A DNA stretch of 64,000 nucleotides from Maribacter aestuarii. GTDB taxonomy: Bacteria; Bacteroidota; Bacteroidia; Flavobacteriales; Flavobacteriaceae. The notes below the pieces were generated by a model, which did no database searches, was not told where the DNA came from, and saw nothing but the letters and a program-made list of their open reading frames with translations. The stretch lies in contig NZ_CP107031.2 in NCBI RefSeq assembly GCF_027474845.2, positions 3,797,001 through 3,861,000 on the forward strand, written 5' to 3'. The position numbers were made by a program, and so were the translations under genes. Shown here in pieces: positions 20,061 through 29,417 of the stretch. Position 1 is the first letter of the stretch; the number at the start of each line of letters is the position of its first letter.

Positions 20061-20455
20061 CATATATATTGCTCCAAATCAATTTCCGATATCGCTCCAT
20101 GTGAATCGTGTGCCACCACTACACCATTTTTAATAACCAGAAGTTGAGGTGATTGATGCATGACCTGAAACCTTTCCGCTATTTTATTCGATATTCCCCT
20201 GAAAGCGTGTAAATCTAAAAAATAAAAGTCCATTTGACCGGGTTCCAAATTATAAGAGGACGTAAACATATTCAGCACCATTCTACTAATTCCACAGGTC
20301 GTAGAATGTTTAAAGATTACTTGGGGCACACCTTTAGAGTTCGTCTTTATTTCATCTAGCTGCTCCATCGATTCCAACGGCACCCAAGGAACTTTTGGCA
20401 GTTCTTCTCTTTTGTTGTCTTCTTTATTCCCAAACAAACCTCCTAATATTCCCAT
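20060..20455 (-). CDS. ytxJ: YtxJ family monothiol bacilliredoxin-like protein
   Basis: A 131-residue thioredoxin-fold protein of the bacillithiol system. The family motif HSTTCGISR holds the single reactive Cys54, with no second cysteine two or three residues later, as expected for this monothiol family. The cis-Pro region is HQSPQLLVIKNG. The partner thiol in Bacteroidota is presumably bacillithiol, with de-bacillithiolation of protein thiols as the inferred role. It is divergent from clpB; the 163 bases between them contain two palindromes. Confidence 0.85.
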   Translation of the reverse strand: MGILGGLFGNKEDNKREELPKVPWVPLESMEQLDEIKTNSKGVPQVIFKHSTTCGISRMVLNMFTSSYNLEPGQMDFYFLDLHAFRGISNKIAERFQVMHQSPQLLVIKNGVVVAHDSHGAISEIDLEQYI

Positions 20456-20533
20456 GTCATTTTTTTTGATTAGGTCTCCCTTAATTACTAACCTTACATA
20501 CTGACTTATTGTCCTCTACATCAAGTGTTTTAC

Positions 20534-20578
20534 CGACATTATGTCGTGTGATTTTACTTGGTAGGATTGTTGCAATCC
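20534..20578. promoter_or_regulatory. Two palindromes between ytxJ and clpB
   Basis: CGACAT-T-ATGTCG (20534-20546) and GGATTG-TTG-CAATCC (20564-20578) are perfect inverted repeats, 40-85 bases before the clpB ATG. No TAnnTTTG box is visible before clpB, so its promoter may rely on another sigma factor or an activator bound here. Which protein binds is unknown. Confidence 0.4.
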
Positions 20579-20618
20579 AATCCTCAAAATTAAGACACTT
20601 AATTAAAACATATATAAA

Positions 20619-23219
20619 ATGAACTTTAATAATTTTACTATAAAATCCCAGGAGGCCATTCAACGGGCACAGCTCTTAGCCCAAGAAATGGGGCATCAAC
20701 AAATAGAGAACGAGCATATTTTTAAAGCAATTACAGAGGTTGAAGAAAATGTAGTTCCCTTTATCCTTAAAAAATTAGGTATCAATTTTGGTATGCTACA
20801 GCAAATTCTGGATAAGGAAATGCAGACTTTTCCTAAAGTAGAGGGTGGAGATATTGTGCTTTCCCGAGAAGCCGGTAAAACGGTGAACGAAGCCACGATA
20901 CTTGCCAAAAAAATGGGAGATGAATTTGTTTCCATTGAACATCTATTCTTGGCGATTTTTAAATCAAAAAGCAAAATTGCTCAAATCCTAAAGGACCAAG
21001 GAGCCAATGAAAAGGATTTACAAGCGGTCATAGCCGAATTGCGGAAGGGAAGCAACGTTACTTCACAAAGTGCAGAGGAAACTTATAATTCTTTGGAGAA
21101 GTATGCAAAAAACTTAAATAAACTTGCGGACAGTGGTAAGTTGGATCCGGTCATAGGTCGGGACGAAGAAATCCGTAGGGTACTTCAAATTTTATCTCGA
21201 AGGACCAAGAACAATCCAATTTTAGTGGGTGAACCCGGAGTGGGTAAGACCGCAATTGCAGAAGGTCTGGCCCACCGTATTATTCAAGGAGACATTCCGG
21301 AAAACTTAAAGGACAAAGTTCTTTATGCCTTAGATATGGGAGCTTTGATTGCCGGGGCAAAATATAAAGGAGAATTCGAAGAACGTTTAAAGGCCGTGAT
21401 AAAAGAGGTCACAGATGCCCAAGGAGATATTATCCTTTTTATTGACGAGATACATACATTGGTAGGAGCCGGTGGCGGGCAAGGTGCTATGGATGCCGCC
21501 AATATCCTTAAACCTGCTTTGGCTAGAGGTGAACTTAGAGCCATTGGGGCAACCACATTGGATGAATATCAGAAATACTTTGAAAAAGACAAGGCACTAG
21601 AACGAAGATTTCAAAAAGTCGTTGTAGACCAACCAGATACCGAAAGTGCAATATCCATTTTAAGGGGAATAAAGGAGAAATACGAGGCCCATCATAAAGT
21701 CCGTATAAAGGACGAAGCAGTAATAGCGGCAGTGGAACTATCCCAACGGTACATTACAAATCGTTTCTTACCGGATAAGGCTATTGATTTAATGGACGAG
21801 GCAGCTTCCAAATTACGGATGGAAATCAACTCAAAGCCCGAAGAGCTTGATGTACTAGACAGAAAAATAATGCAGTTGGAAATTGAAATTGAGGCCATTA
21901 AGCGAGAAAATGATAAAGAAAAGCTGAAAGTGTTGAATATGGAGTTGGCCAATGTCAAAGAAGATAGGAACGAAATTTTCACGCAATGGGAAAGCGAAAA
22001 ATCTGTAGTGGACAATATTCAAAAAACAAAACAGGATATTGAAAACTTCAAGGCCGATGCCGAGAGAGCCGAACGCAATGGTGATTATGGCCTAGTAGCG
22101 GAGATTAGATACGGGAAAATAAAGGAAGCCCAAGAGAATTTGACCACATTACAAGAGGAACTAGCAGCTCAGCAAGAAGGAGGGACTTTAATTAAAGAGG
22201 AGGTAACTAATGATGACATTGCAGAAGTCGTTGCCAAATGGACCGGAATACCAGTTACTAAAATGCTTCAAAGTGAGCGTGAAAAACTGTTGAAATTGGA
22301 AGATGTGCTACATGAAAGGGTCGTGGGACAGGAGGAAGCCATTAACGCCGTCTCTGATGCGATTAGAAGAAGTCGCGCAGGCCTTCAAGACCAGAAAAAA
22401 CCTATTGGTTCGTTCCTTTTCTTAGGTACCACAGGTGTTGGTAAAACCGAGCTTGCCAAAACCTTGGCATCTTATTTGTTCGATGATGAGAGTGCCATGA
22501 CTAGAATTGACATGAGCGAATACCAAGAGAGGCACTCCGTAAGTAGATTGGTAGGAGCTCCCCCAGGATATGTTGGTTATGATGAGGGTGGTCAGTTGAC
22601 AGAAGCTGTTCGAAGAAGACCCTATTCAGTGGTGCTGTTGGACGAGATAGAGAAAGCGCATCCGGATACCTTTAATATACTTTTACAGGTATTGGATGAA
22701 GGTCGATTGACCGACAATAAGGGAAGAGTTGCGGATTTCAAGAATACAATTATTATCATGACCAGTAACATGGGAAGTGAAATCATTCAGGAGAAATTTG
22801 AAAATTCAAAAGATAACTTTAGTGCGGCCGAAGCTGCAAGGGTCGAGGTTCTAGGCTTGTTAAAGAAAATGATACGGCCTGAATTCCTGAATAGGATCGA
22901 TGATATTATCATGTTCACTCCATTGAGCAAGGAAGACATTAGAAAAATTGTAAAACTACAATTGGAGCTATTGAAAAAGATGTTGAGTAAACAACAAATT
23001 GTTTTAGACGCAACCGATGAGGCCATAGACTTCTTGGCGAACAAGGGCTACGACCCACAATATGGTGCAAGGCCAGTAAAAAGAACGCTACAAAAGGAAG
23101 TGCTTAATAATATGTCCAAAGCGCTGTTAAGTGGGGAAATTAAAGCGGATAGTGTTGTGCTATTGGATTCTTTTGACAACACCTTGGTCTTTAGAAACCA
23201 AAATGACTTGGTGGTATAA
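20619..23219 (+). CDS. clpB: ATP-dependent chaperone ClpB
   Basis: Hexameric AAA+ disaggregase working with DnaK on heat-damaged protein aggregates. N-terminal Clp_N double repeat (1-145), AAA-1 with Walker A GEPGVGKT (204-211), the long coiled-coil middle domain (about 400-525) that separates ClpB from ClpA/C, AAA-2 with Walker [10 protein letters not shown], and the C-terminal D2-small domain ([12 protein letters not shown]). 866 residues, normal. No IGF/IGL ClpP-binding loop seen. A strong terminator follows. Confidence 0.97.
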   Translation: MNFNNFTIKSQEAIQRAQLLAQEMGHQQIENEHIFKAITEVEENVVPFILKKLGINFGMLQQILDKEMQTFPKVEGGDIVLSREAGKTVNEATILAKKMGDEFVSIEHLFLAIFKSKSKIAQILKDQGANEKDLQAVIAELRKGSNVTSQSAEETYNSLEKYAKNLNKLADSGKLDPVIGRDEEIRRVLQILSRRTKNNPILVGEPGVGKTAIAEGLAHRIIQGDIPENLKDKVLYALDMGALIAGAKYKGEFEERLKAVIKEVTDAQGDIILFIDEIHTLVGAGGGQGAMDAANILKPALARGELRAIGATTLDEYQKYFEKDKALERRFQKVVVDQPDTESAISILRGIKEKYEAHHKVRIKDEAVIAAVELSQRYITNRFLPDKAIDLMDEAASKLRMEINSKPEELDVLDRKIMQLEIEIEAIKRENDKEKLKVLNMELANVKEDRNEIFTQWESEKSVVDNIQKTKQDIENFKADAERAERNGDYGLVAEIRYGKIKEAQENLTTLQEELAAQQEGGTLIKEEVTNDDIAEVVAKWTGIPVTKMLQSEREKLLKLEDVLHERVVGQEEAINAVSDAIRRSRAGLQDQKKPIGSFLFLGTTGVGKTELAKTLASYLFDDESAMTRIDMSEYQERHSVSRLVGAPPGYVGYDEGGQLTEAVRRRPYSVVLLDEIEKAHPDTFNILLQVLDEGRLTDNKGRVADFKNTIIIMTSNMGSEIIQEKFENSKDNFSAAEAARVEVLGLLKKMIRPEFLNRIDDIIMFTPLSKEDIRKIVKLQLELLKKMLSKQQIVLDATDEAIDFLANKGYDPQYGARPVKRTLQKEVLNNMSKALLSGEIKADSVVLLDSFDNTLVFRNQNDLVV

Positions 23220-23238
23220 GCAATCATCTTTAAAAGGT

Positions 23239-23270
23239 AAAAGCTCCCAAAATATTTGGGAGCTTTTTTT
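23239..23270 (+). terminator. Rho-independent terminator of clpB
   Basis: AAAAGCTCCCAAA-TA-TTTGGGAGCTTTTTTT: a ten-base GC-containing stem with flanking A and T runs, 20 bases after the stop. Confidence 0.85.
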
Positions 23271-23280
23271 ATGAACAATT

Positions 23281-23311
23281 TATACCATACAGTATAGATT
23301 TTTTATCTTCG
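23281..23311 (+). promoter_or_regulatory. Promoter/operator of the TetR gene
   Basis: An inverted repeat TATAC-N6-GTATA (23281-23296) precedes TATCTTCG (23304-23311), a 7/8 match to the -7 box, 16 bases before the ATG. The palindrome would overlap the -33 area, the usual place for TetR autorepression. Confidence 0.4.
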
Positions 23312-23327
23312 CATAAAACCGCCATGC

Positions 23328-23924
23328 ATGTCTACCAAAGCTGAAAGAACTACCGCCTATATCATAGAGACCGTTGCGCCTGTTTTTAATAAACATGGAT
23401 ATATTGGCACCAGCATGAGCGACCTCACGGAAGCTACCGGTCTTACCAAAGGTGCATTATACGGTAATTTTGAAAATAAGGAGGCATTAGCACTTTCTGC
23501 TTTTGAACATAACAGAAAGACGCTCTTGAATGGAATAGAAGAAAGGCTTGCTATTCCTGGTTCTGCTTTGGATAAAATTTTTAACCTTACCGAGTTTTAC
23601 AAGAAATACGACATTTTTACTTTGGACATGGGAGGCTGCCCTATTTTAAACGTAGGTGTAGACGCACAGCACAACAATAGTTTGTTGGCGGCCGCTGTGA
23701 AGGAAACCATCAAAGAGATTGAAGGCAAGATTGCCTTGGCCTTGGAAACTGGCGTAAACAAGGAAGAGATAAGACTTCCAGTAACCCCGCTTCAATTTGC
23801 CAAACAACTGTTTACCATGATACAGGGAGCCATCACTATGGCCACGCTGACCAAGGATAGAAAATATTTGTTTAATACGATAGCTTATTTGGAGGTATTA
23901 ATTAAAATTGAGCTCAAAAAGTAG
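23328..23924 (+). CDS. TetR/AcrR family transcriptional regulator
   Basis: A 198-residue regulator. The N-terminal TetR helix-turn-helix is clear (FNKHGYIGTSMSDLTEATG, then LTKGALYGNFENKEAL), followed by an all-helical ligand domain with a TetR_C-like GGCPILN segment. It is close to the subgroup that controls stress or efflux genes, but no target gene adjoins it: clpB upstream is separated by a terminator and the downstream gene is convergent. Probably self-regulated through the palindrome at 23281. Confidence 0.9.
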   Translation: MSTKAERTTAYIIETVAPVFNKHGYIGTSMSDLTEATGLTKGALYGNFENKEALALSAFEHNRKTLLNGIEERLAIPGSALDKIFNLTEFYKKYDIFTLDMGGCPILNVGVDAQHNNSLLAAAVKETIKEIEGKIALALETGVNKEEIRLPVTPLQFAKQLFTMIQGAITMATLTKDRKYLFNTIAYLEVLIKIELKK

Positions 23925-23983
23925 TTTAGTTCCTTCAAACGCACTGAATACTTGCTGTATTCACTTGCTGCTAATCTCCACAA

Positions 23984-25636
23984 TTATTTTCCAACTACCC
24001 TGAATATCCACGTCTTTTCCGGATACTTTCCTCCAAAGTTAGAATCTCGTGCTTTTCGTGCTTCTTGAATGGAATTATATCTTTCCAAATACACATAATT
24101 ATACTTGTTCGAATCCCTAAAAAATGATTTCGGTTCAAGTCCCTTCTTACGGAGGTCGGTCATAAATGCATCAAAATAACGTTTGGTACCAAAAACATTG
24201 GCTATCAAGTAATAACCTGGCTCCAAGACCCCTTCTTTGGCTACCTCTTCATATTTTTCTCCTGCCTGTGGTTTCACAACTTCATTCTGTTGCGCCAACC
24301 TCTCTAACTCAGCCTTCTTTTTGGCAATTTCTTCTTGAGCCAATTGCGCTGAGGTAATTGAATCTTGAACACGTTTTTGTTCCATGGCAATTGCTTCTTC
24401 TTTTGCCTTTGCTGCCAGGGCTAAGGAATCTTGTATTCTTTTTTGGTCTAGAGCTCTTGCTTCTGCCAAAGCTTCTTGCTCCTGTACTTTTTGAATAGAG
24501 TCCGCTTTTCTTCTTAAATCCCTTCTGCTTTCCTTTACAGCAATTTCAGAAGCTTTATTAACCTCCTGAATGGAGTCTTTGATTCGTTTTGCATTCTCTT
24601 TTGCCAAACGTTCGTTCTCTTTGGAGATTTCCTTGTTGGCCACTTCTTCAGTCTTTGCCAATTCCTCTTTTAATTTTTCTTCTTCCCTGCTCTTTTCTTC
24701 TGCTATCAACTGTTCTTGCTCTTCTTCTTTTGAAACTTCCGGGCTGCCAAGCTTATAGGCTGTCACAAGTTCAAATGAAGGGTCTTGACCATCAAGTTCG
24801 GAACTTATCCCAAATTCAACCAAGGCCCCGATAGATACTCGTTTGAAAAATCGTCCACCGAAACCCGCAGAAATCCCATAAAAATTGTTGTACCCCCCTT
24901 GTGCCCAAAATTTACTGGTGGACAATAACGCGTTTAAGCCGGCTTGCGTATCCAAACCAGGTATGGTCCTAATGTAAACAGCAGGTCTAAAAACTGAATT
25001 TCCCTCTAAATTACCTATGCGTACAGGAAAGTCATAACTAGCAAGTGCAAACAAAGAGGTTCCGGATATACTCGTGTTACGCTCATTCGTGCTGAAGTTA
25101 TAGTCAATTAAGTTCTCGGAGGCAAGACCTAGACTAAACTTATCAATCTTCAGATTAATCCCTGGGGCCACCTGTAAAACAAAATCGTTCGTAATGGATG
25201 TCTGGATTGGGTTTGGTTGAAAAAAACGCTGATCCGCCAACTTTTGTTGGTAGCCAAATACATTTATGCCTACGCCAAGACGCACCAAAGGCATCAATTC
25301 AAATTCATAACCATAATTCAATGCTCCGCCGGTGTTAATGAAAATACCTGTATTATGTTGAAAAAAACCAATGCTAGCGGCTGAAGATTCATTGATATCC
25401 CTAGAATAACTTAAAAAAAGGGACGTAGGATCAGCATCCAGAATTTGCCACTGCCATCTTGCCCAAAAGGCTACGGATGAGGCATTGTTTCGATCGAAGA
25501 CGTAGGCGGGATTTAATAAGCTGGAATTATACTCAGTTAGATTGTGCTGCCGAAAATCAGCAGGCAGGACAGGTTCTTGTGCTTTTACACCAAAAATTAC
25601 AAAAACAATAAGAAGTGTCCCACATAAAAATTTCAT
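23984..25636 (-). CDS. PorP/SprF-type outer-membrane protein with coiled coil and SPOR-like tail
   Basis: A 550-residue protein starting at the ATG at 25636, which gives signal MKFLCGTLLIVFVIFGVKAQ; the open frame upstream adds 15 codons without improving it. Residues about 20-305 form a PorP/SprF-like outer-membrane barrel of the type IX secretion/gliding family (QHNLTEYNSSLLNPAYVF at the start). A highly charged helix of about 150 residues follows, with repeats of DSIQ/EEAIA type. The last about 75 residues look like a SPOR fold (PGYYLIANVFGTKRYFDAFM, YVYLERYNSIQEAR). The tail could bind peptidoglycan, tying the barrel to the wall. No PorP partner cargo gene is next to it. Confidence 0.85.
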   Translation of the reverse strand: MKFLCGTLLIVFVIFGVKAQEPVLPADFRQHNLTEYNSSLLNPAYVFDRNNASSVAFWARWQWQILDADPTSLFLSYSRDINESSAASIGFFQHNTGIFINTGGALNYGYEFELMPLVRLGVGINVFGYQQKLADQRFFQPNPIQTSITNDFVLQVAPGINLKIDKFSLGLASENLIDYNFSTNERNTSISGTSLFALASYDFPVRIGNLEGNSVFRPAVYIRTIPGLDTQAGLNALLSTSKFWAQGGYNNFYGISAGFGGRFFKRVSIGALVEFGISSELDGQDPSFELVTAYKLGSPEVSKEEEQEQLIAEEKSREEEKLKEELAKTEEVANKEISKENERLAKENAKRIKDSIQEVNKASEIAVKESRRDLRRKADSIQKVQEQEALAEARALDQKRIQDSLALAAKAKEEAIAMEQKRVQDSITSAQLAQEEIAKKKAELERLAQQNEVVKPQAGEKYEEVAKEGVLEPGYYLIANVFGTKRYFDAFMTDLRKKGLEPKSFFRDSNKYNYVYLERYNSIQEARKARDSNFGGKYPEKTWIFRVVGK

Positions 25637-25719
25637 ATGCAAAAAAACAAAAAATAGACTATGTTTCGTATTAATTTCCATTAATTTTAGTTTGTTAATT
25701 ACATTAATCCATAATACAG

Positions 25720-26262
25720 ATGAAAGCTGTCACTCTAATCGTTTTAAGCGTCTTTTTATTTTCCGTGTCTTGCAAAGAGGATAAACCTCTAGAAAACAAT
25801 AATGAAGACACAGCTATTTCTACTATTTATTTAATAAGACATGCAGAAAAGGATAGAACAGATACTGACGATGTAGACCCGGAATTAAATCAAGAAGGAC
25901 TTGGAAGAGCAATGCATTGGGCCGAAATCTTAAACGATGTGGATTTGGATGCTATCTACTCTACGGATTTCAACAGGACGTCCATGACGGCTGCACCTAC
26001 TTCGGTAAAAAAGAATGTTGATGTGCAATATTATGACCCTAGAACCATTGACTTTGAGCAGTTTAAAACAGATAACCTGAACAAAAAAGTGCTGGTTGTT
26101 GGGCATAGCAATACCACTCCAGATTTTGTGAACAAACTAATTGGGGAAGAAAAATATAGCCAAATAGACGATAGTGAAAACGGAAGCTTATTTATTGTGC
26201 AAATAGTTAATGGAGTAGCCACCGACACTAAACTTATCTTTAATTGTAATTGCCCTGACTAA
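25720..26262 (+). CDS. Histidine phosphatase superfamily lipoprotein
   Basis: A 180-residue lipoprotein (MKAVTLIVLSVFLFSVSC, Cys19) of the phosphoglycerate-mutase-like histidine phosphatase fold. The catalytic RHAE motif is at Arg40-His41, and the second catalytic His is in VVGHSNTTPD. Short like SixA-type enzymes. Being lipidated, it would act in the periplasm on small phosphates or phosphoproteins. Its last 23 bases overlap the convergent DUF6503 gene. Confidence 0.87.
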   Translation: MKAVTLIVLSVFLFSVSCKEDKPLENNNEDTAISTIYLIRHAEKDRTDTDDVDPELNQEGLGRAMHWAEILNDVDLDAIYSTDFNRTSMTAAPTSVKKNVDVQYYDPRTIDFEQFKTDNLNKKVLVVGHSNTTPDFVNKLIGEEKYSQIDDSENGSLFIVQIVNGVATDTKLIFNCNCPD

Positions 26263-26989
26263 CGGCAATGTTCTCCAGCCTTATTTCGGAAAGTAGCTCC
26301 AGTTCATTTGCTTCGAACAAACTATCAATTTTATAAATAGGGACGTCTAAATCATTGGACTTATAGTTTTTATAATCAACAAAACGAATCCCGCCTACTA
26401 ACCTTTCGTTGAAAGCTTCCCTGAATCGTTGTCCCCCACCATTAACATGAAATTCGTAGGCCAAATAATCTGGTTTATAGGATCGTGCATTAAACCAATA
26501 TATATAAACGTCATCGAAATCATCCCCACCACCTTCTTGGTCAAAAGTGACCATTACCTTATAATATTCCTCTTCCTTAATTGTGACTTTTCCCAAATGT
26601 TCTTTGTTCACCGCTGCATCGTTTAAACCATAGGGTAAATACGCAAAATAATGGACGGAGTTTACCGCATTGGCAAGGGTATTCGCGGTACTATCAGGAA
26701 GAATAACCAGACTACCGTTGGAATAGCGCTCAAATTTTATTGGAGATTTAACGTCCAATAAGTCAAGCGTATCATTTTTGATTCTACGTTTTAAAATTTT
26801 CTGCTTTCCTATAGGTTCTGAGCTGTACTGTCTATCCCTAAAATCAAATGAAATCTGACTTTTATCATAGCGTTCCCCACCACTGACCTCAATGCTACTA
26901 TCAACAATAGCCTGCGCAGTGGGCAAGTCTTCATGCTGTTTGCATGAAAACAAGATTAAAATCAGAAATATTCCAATTATTTTTTTCAT
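26240..26989 (-). CDS. DUF6503 family lipoprotein
   Basis: A 249-residue lipoprotein (MKKIIGIFLILILFSC) with the DUF6503 layout: AQAIVDSSIEVSGG after the lipid anchor, then ISFDFRDRQY and a run of antiparallel strands like LolA/outer-membrane lipoprotein sorting folds (YKVMVTFDQEGGGDDFDDVYIYWFN). The acidic DDFDD loop could bind calcium. Role unknown. The 3' end overlaps the convergent histidine phosphatase gene. Confidence 0.82.
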   Translation of the reverse strand: MKKIIGIFLILILFSCKQHEDLPTAQAIVDSSIEVSGGERYDKSQISFDFRDRQYSSEPIGKQKILKRRIKNDTLDLLDVKSPIKFERYSNGSLVILPDSTANTLANAVNSVHYFAYLPYGLNDAAVNKEHLGKVTIKEEEYYKVMVTFDQEGGGDDFDDVYIYWFNARSYKPDYLAYEFHVNGGGQRFREAFNERLVGGIRFVDYKNYKSNDLDVPIYKIDSLFEANELELLSEIRLENIAVSQGNYN

Positions 26990-27085
26990 TGATGTTTTTC
27001 TCTATGGTTCGTGAAAATGAAGCTTTCATTACAAAAGAAAGGTTTTATTTCCTTTTAAAAATCCATAGGATTATTTAATTGTCCT

Positions 27086-27093
27086 TATTTTTG
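27086..27093 (+). promoter_or_regulatory. Candidate -7 element before smpB (TATTTTTG)
   Basis: Perfect TAnnTTTG only six bases before the smpB ATG, implying a leaderless or nearly leaderless transcript if used. No -33 TTG at the right spacing, so confidence is limited. Confidence 0.4.
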
Positions 27094-27099
27094 TTGAGC

Positions 27100-27561
27100 A
27101 TGCAGAACAACATCAACATAAAGAATAAAAAAGCCCGTTTTGAGTACGAATTGTTAGACAAATTTACAGCAGGGATTGTTCTGGCCGGGACCGAAATTAA
27201 ATCCATACGCTACGGAAAAGCATCCATTACAGAGAGTTTTTGCGAATTTAACGATAAGGACGAGCTATTTGTCATCAACATGCAGATAGATGAATATTCC
27301 CATGCCTCCCATTTTAACCACAAACCAAAAGCGGAAAGAAAACTATTACTCAATAAAAGAGAATTAAAAAAATTGGCGAAAGAAGTTAAAACTTCGGGGC
27401 TTACCATAGTTCCCCTAAGACTATTCATTAATGAAAGGGGACTGGCCAAATTACAAATTGCATTGGCCAAGGGTAAGAAACTTTATGACAAGAGGGAAAC
27501 CATTAAGGACAGGGACAACAAACGAAACCTTGCTCGCATCAAGAAGGATTTTAATAATTAA
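27100..27561 (+). CDS. smpB: SsrA-binding protein SmpB
   Basis: Binds tmRNA and delivers it to stalled ribosomes for trans-translation. 153 residues from the ATG at 27100 ([19 protein letters not shown]); an upstream in-frame TTG extension (MSLFLLS) is unlike the family. Landmarks: [14 protein letters not shown], the basic C-terminal tail [14 protein letters not shown] that enters the mRNA channel. Followed by about 100 bases of nothing recognisable and the convergent pcm gene. The tmRNA gene is not in this window. Confidence 0.95.
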   Translation: MQNNINIKNKKARFEYELLDKFTAGIVLAGTEIKSIRYGKASITESFCEFNDKDELFVINMQIDEYSHASHFNHKPKAERKLLLNKRELKKLAKEVKTSGLTIVPLRLFINERGLAKLQIALAKGKKLYDKRETIKDRDNKRNLARIKKDFNN

Positions 27562-27659
27562 CTCGATAATCTAGATTTAAATGACCCAAGGCTTACTACG
27601 AAAATTTAAAATTATTTCCTTCCGAATGGATTGTGGGCTAACACCGAAGTAGTTGTCGC

Positions 27660-28301
27660 TTAGTTTTTATCTTCTAAAAGTGGTACGAAACGGAAAGGTC
27701 CATACTCCGTCTTTTCAAATTCCTTTTCTGAACTACGTGTGTACACTGTCATGATTTGGTCCTCAATACCTACGGGAATCACCAATCTCCCACCTACTTT
27801 TAATTGAGAAAGTAGTGCCCTTGGCACCTCTGGTGCGCCTGCGGTAACAATGATACCATCATAAGGAGCATTTTCAGGAAGACCTTTATATCCATCGCCA
27901 AAAATAAATTTCTTAGGCCGGTAGCCCATTTTCTTAAAAAACAGACTGGTTTTTTTAAAGAGTTCCAGTTGCCTTTCTATGGTATAGACCTTAGCCTTAC
28001 ATTTTAATAAGACCGCCGTCTGATAGCCACTCCCCGTCCCTATTTCGAGAACGGTCTGATTTGGTTTTAAATCTAAAAGTTCCGTCTGAAAAGCTACGGT
28101 ATACGGTTGTGAGATAGTTTGGTTCGCGGCAATAGGAAAAGCTTTGTCCTGATAGGCGTGCCCTTCAAAACTACTGTCCATGAACATGTGTCTAGGCACT
28201 GCTCGTACAGCGTCCAGAACAGTTTTATCCGTTATTCCCTTCTCAATTAATACTTGCGCCAATTTATTGCGCATTCCCTTATGCTTAAAGGTATCTTTCA
28301 A
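27660..28301 (-). CDS. pcm: Protein-L-isoaspartate O-methyltransferase
   Basis: Repairs isoaspartyl residues in aged proteins using S-adenosylmethionine. 213 residues. Motifs: ISQPYTVAFQTELL before the SAM site, motif I VLEIGTGSGYQTAVL, and IIVTAGAPEVPRALL. The start codon is TTG at 28301 (reading LKDTFKHKG), which matches the family N-terminus better than the ATG nine codons in; a -7 box at 28321 leaves a leader of about 14 bases for it. Confidence 0.93.
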   Translation of the reverse strand: MKDTFKHKGMRNKLAQVLIEKGITDKTVLDAVRAVPRHMFMDSSFEGHAYQDKAFPIAANQTISQPYTVAFQTELLDLKPNQTVLEIGTGSGYQTAVLLKCKAKVYTIERQLELFKKTSLFFKKMGYRPKKFIFGDGYKGLPENAPYDGIIVTAGAPEVPRALLSQLKVGGRLVIPVGIEDQIMTVYTRSSEKEFEKTEYGPFRFVPLLEDKN

Positions 28302-28320
28302 TGGTAGTTGGTTTGAAACT

Positions 28321-28328
28321 CAAAGTTA
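28321..28328 (-). promoter_or_regulatory. Candidate -7 element of pcm (TAACTTTG)
   Basis: Perfect TAnnTTTG on the minus strand, 20 bases before the TTG start; a TTG at 28346-28344 is only 15 bases further, a short spacing. Confidence 0.45.
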
Positions 28329-28419
28329 GGAAACATATAATTACAAAAGAACATCCCAATAAAAAGTTATAGCGATGCCAAATATGAAAAGTGATTCCCC
28401 TAAACTTATAAACTATGCT

Positions 28420-28427
28420 TATTTTTG
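28420..28427 (+). promoter_or_regulatory. Candidate -7 element of the Gfo/Idh operon (TATTTTTG)
   Basis: Perfect TAnnTTTG six bases before ATG 28434 and fifteen before ATG 28443. This favours 28443 as translation start unless the mRNA is leaderless. No convincing -33 box. Confidence 0.4.
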
Positions 28428-28433
28428 GGAAAA

Positions 28434-29417
28434 ATGAAAACTATGTTGAAAGTAGGGGTTTTAGGGGCTGGACATCTTGGAAAAATACATTTGCGATTAC
28501 TGAAAGAGTCCCAGAAATACCAATTGATTGGTTTCTATGACCCCGATGTGGCCACCGGAAAGAAAGTTGCCGATGAATTTGGCTATAAATACTTTGAAAA
28601 AATAAATGATTTGTTAAATGCCGTAGACGTTATCGATATTGTAACCCCTACCGTTTATCATTTTGATAGTGCAAAAAAGGCGATAGAAAAAGGTAAACAT
28701 GTCTTTATAGAAAAACCTATAACTAGCACGCTTAAAGAGGCTCAAGAACTCTTAAAGTTAGCACAGGAATACGGTGTTAAAGGTCAAGTAGGCCACGTAG
28801 AACGGTTTAATCCTGCATTTACGGCCGTAAAGGAGTTGATAAATAAGCCAATGTTTATAGAAACGCATCGCTTGGCGGAATTCAACCCAAGGGGAACTGA
28901 TGTTCCTGTGGTGCTCGATTTAATGATACACGATATTGATGCCATTTTAAGTGTCGTAAATTCAAAAGTCACCCAAATCAATGCGAGCGGAGTTTCGGTA
29001 ATAAGCCAATCACCGGATATTGCGAACGCAAGGTTGGAATTTGAGAACGGTTGTGTAGCAAATCTTACCGCCAGTCGGATATCATTAAAAAATATGCGTA
29101 AATCCAGGTTCTTTCAGAAGGACGCTTATATTTCGATAGACTTCTTGGAGAAAAAGGTAGAAGTTGTTAAAATGAAGGATGCCCCCGAAAACCCTGGAGA
29201 TTTTGACATGATACTCCAAAATGCCGAAGGGGTTAAAAAACAGATTTATTTTGAGAATCCATCTATTGATACCAATAATGCTATTTTAGACGAATTGGAA
29301 TCGTTTGCTGACGCCATTAATGCCGACTCCACACCAGTGGTCACCTTAGCACAGGGAACAGAAGCCTTAAAGGTTGCGCTAGCGATAATCGACTCTTTTA
29401 AAACCAAACAATTATGA
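28434..29417 (+). CDS. Gfo/Idh/MocA family oxidoreductase
   Basis: NAD(P)-dependent oxidoreductase of about 325-328 residues. N-terminal Rossmann fold (VGVLGAGHLGKIHL), EKPIT with the conserved catalytic-region Lys, then the C-terminal alpha/beta half (GHVERFNPAFTAVKELI). Start at 28434 or, more likely given the -7 box, at the ATG at 28443 (MLKVGVLGAG). The stop overlaps the start of the next gene (ATGA). The context with an acyl-CoA dehydrogenase-type gene does not fix the substrate; sugars or UDP-sugars are usual. Confidence 0.9.
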   Translation: MKTMLKVGVLGAGHLGKIHLRLLKESQKYQLIGFYDPDVATGKKVADEFGYKYFEKINDLLNAVDVIDIVTPTVYHFDSAKKAIEKGKHVFIEKPITSTLKEAQELLKLAQEYGVKGQVGHVERFNPAFTAVKELINKPMFIETHRLAEFNPRGTDVPVVLDLMIHDIDAILSVVNSKVTQINASGVSVISQSPDIANARLEFENGCVANLTASRISLKNMRKSRFFQKDAYISIDFLEKKVEVVKMKDAPENPGDFDMILQNAEGVKKQIYFENPSIDTNNAILDELESFADAINADSTPVVTLAQGTEALKVALAIIDSFKTKQL

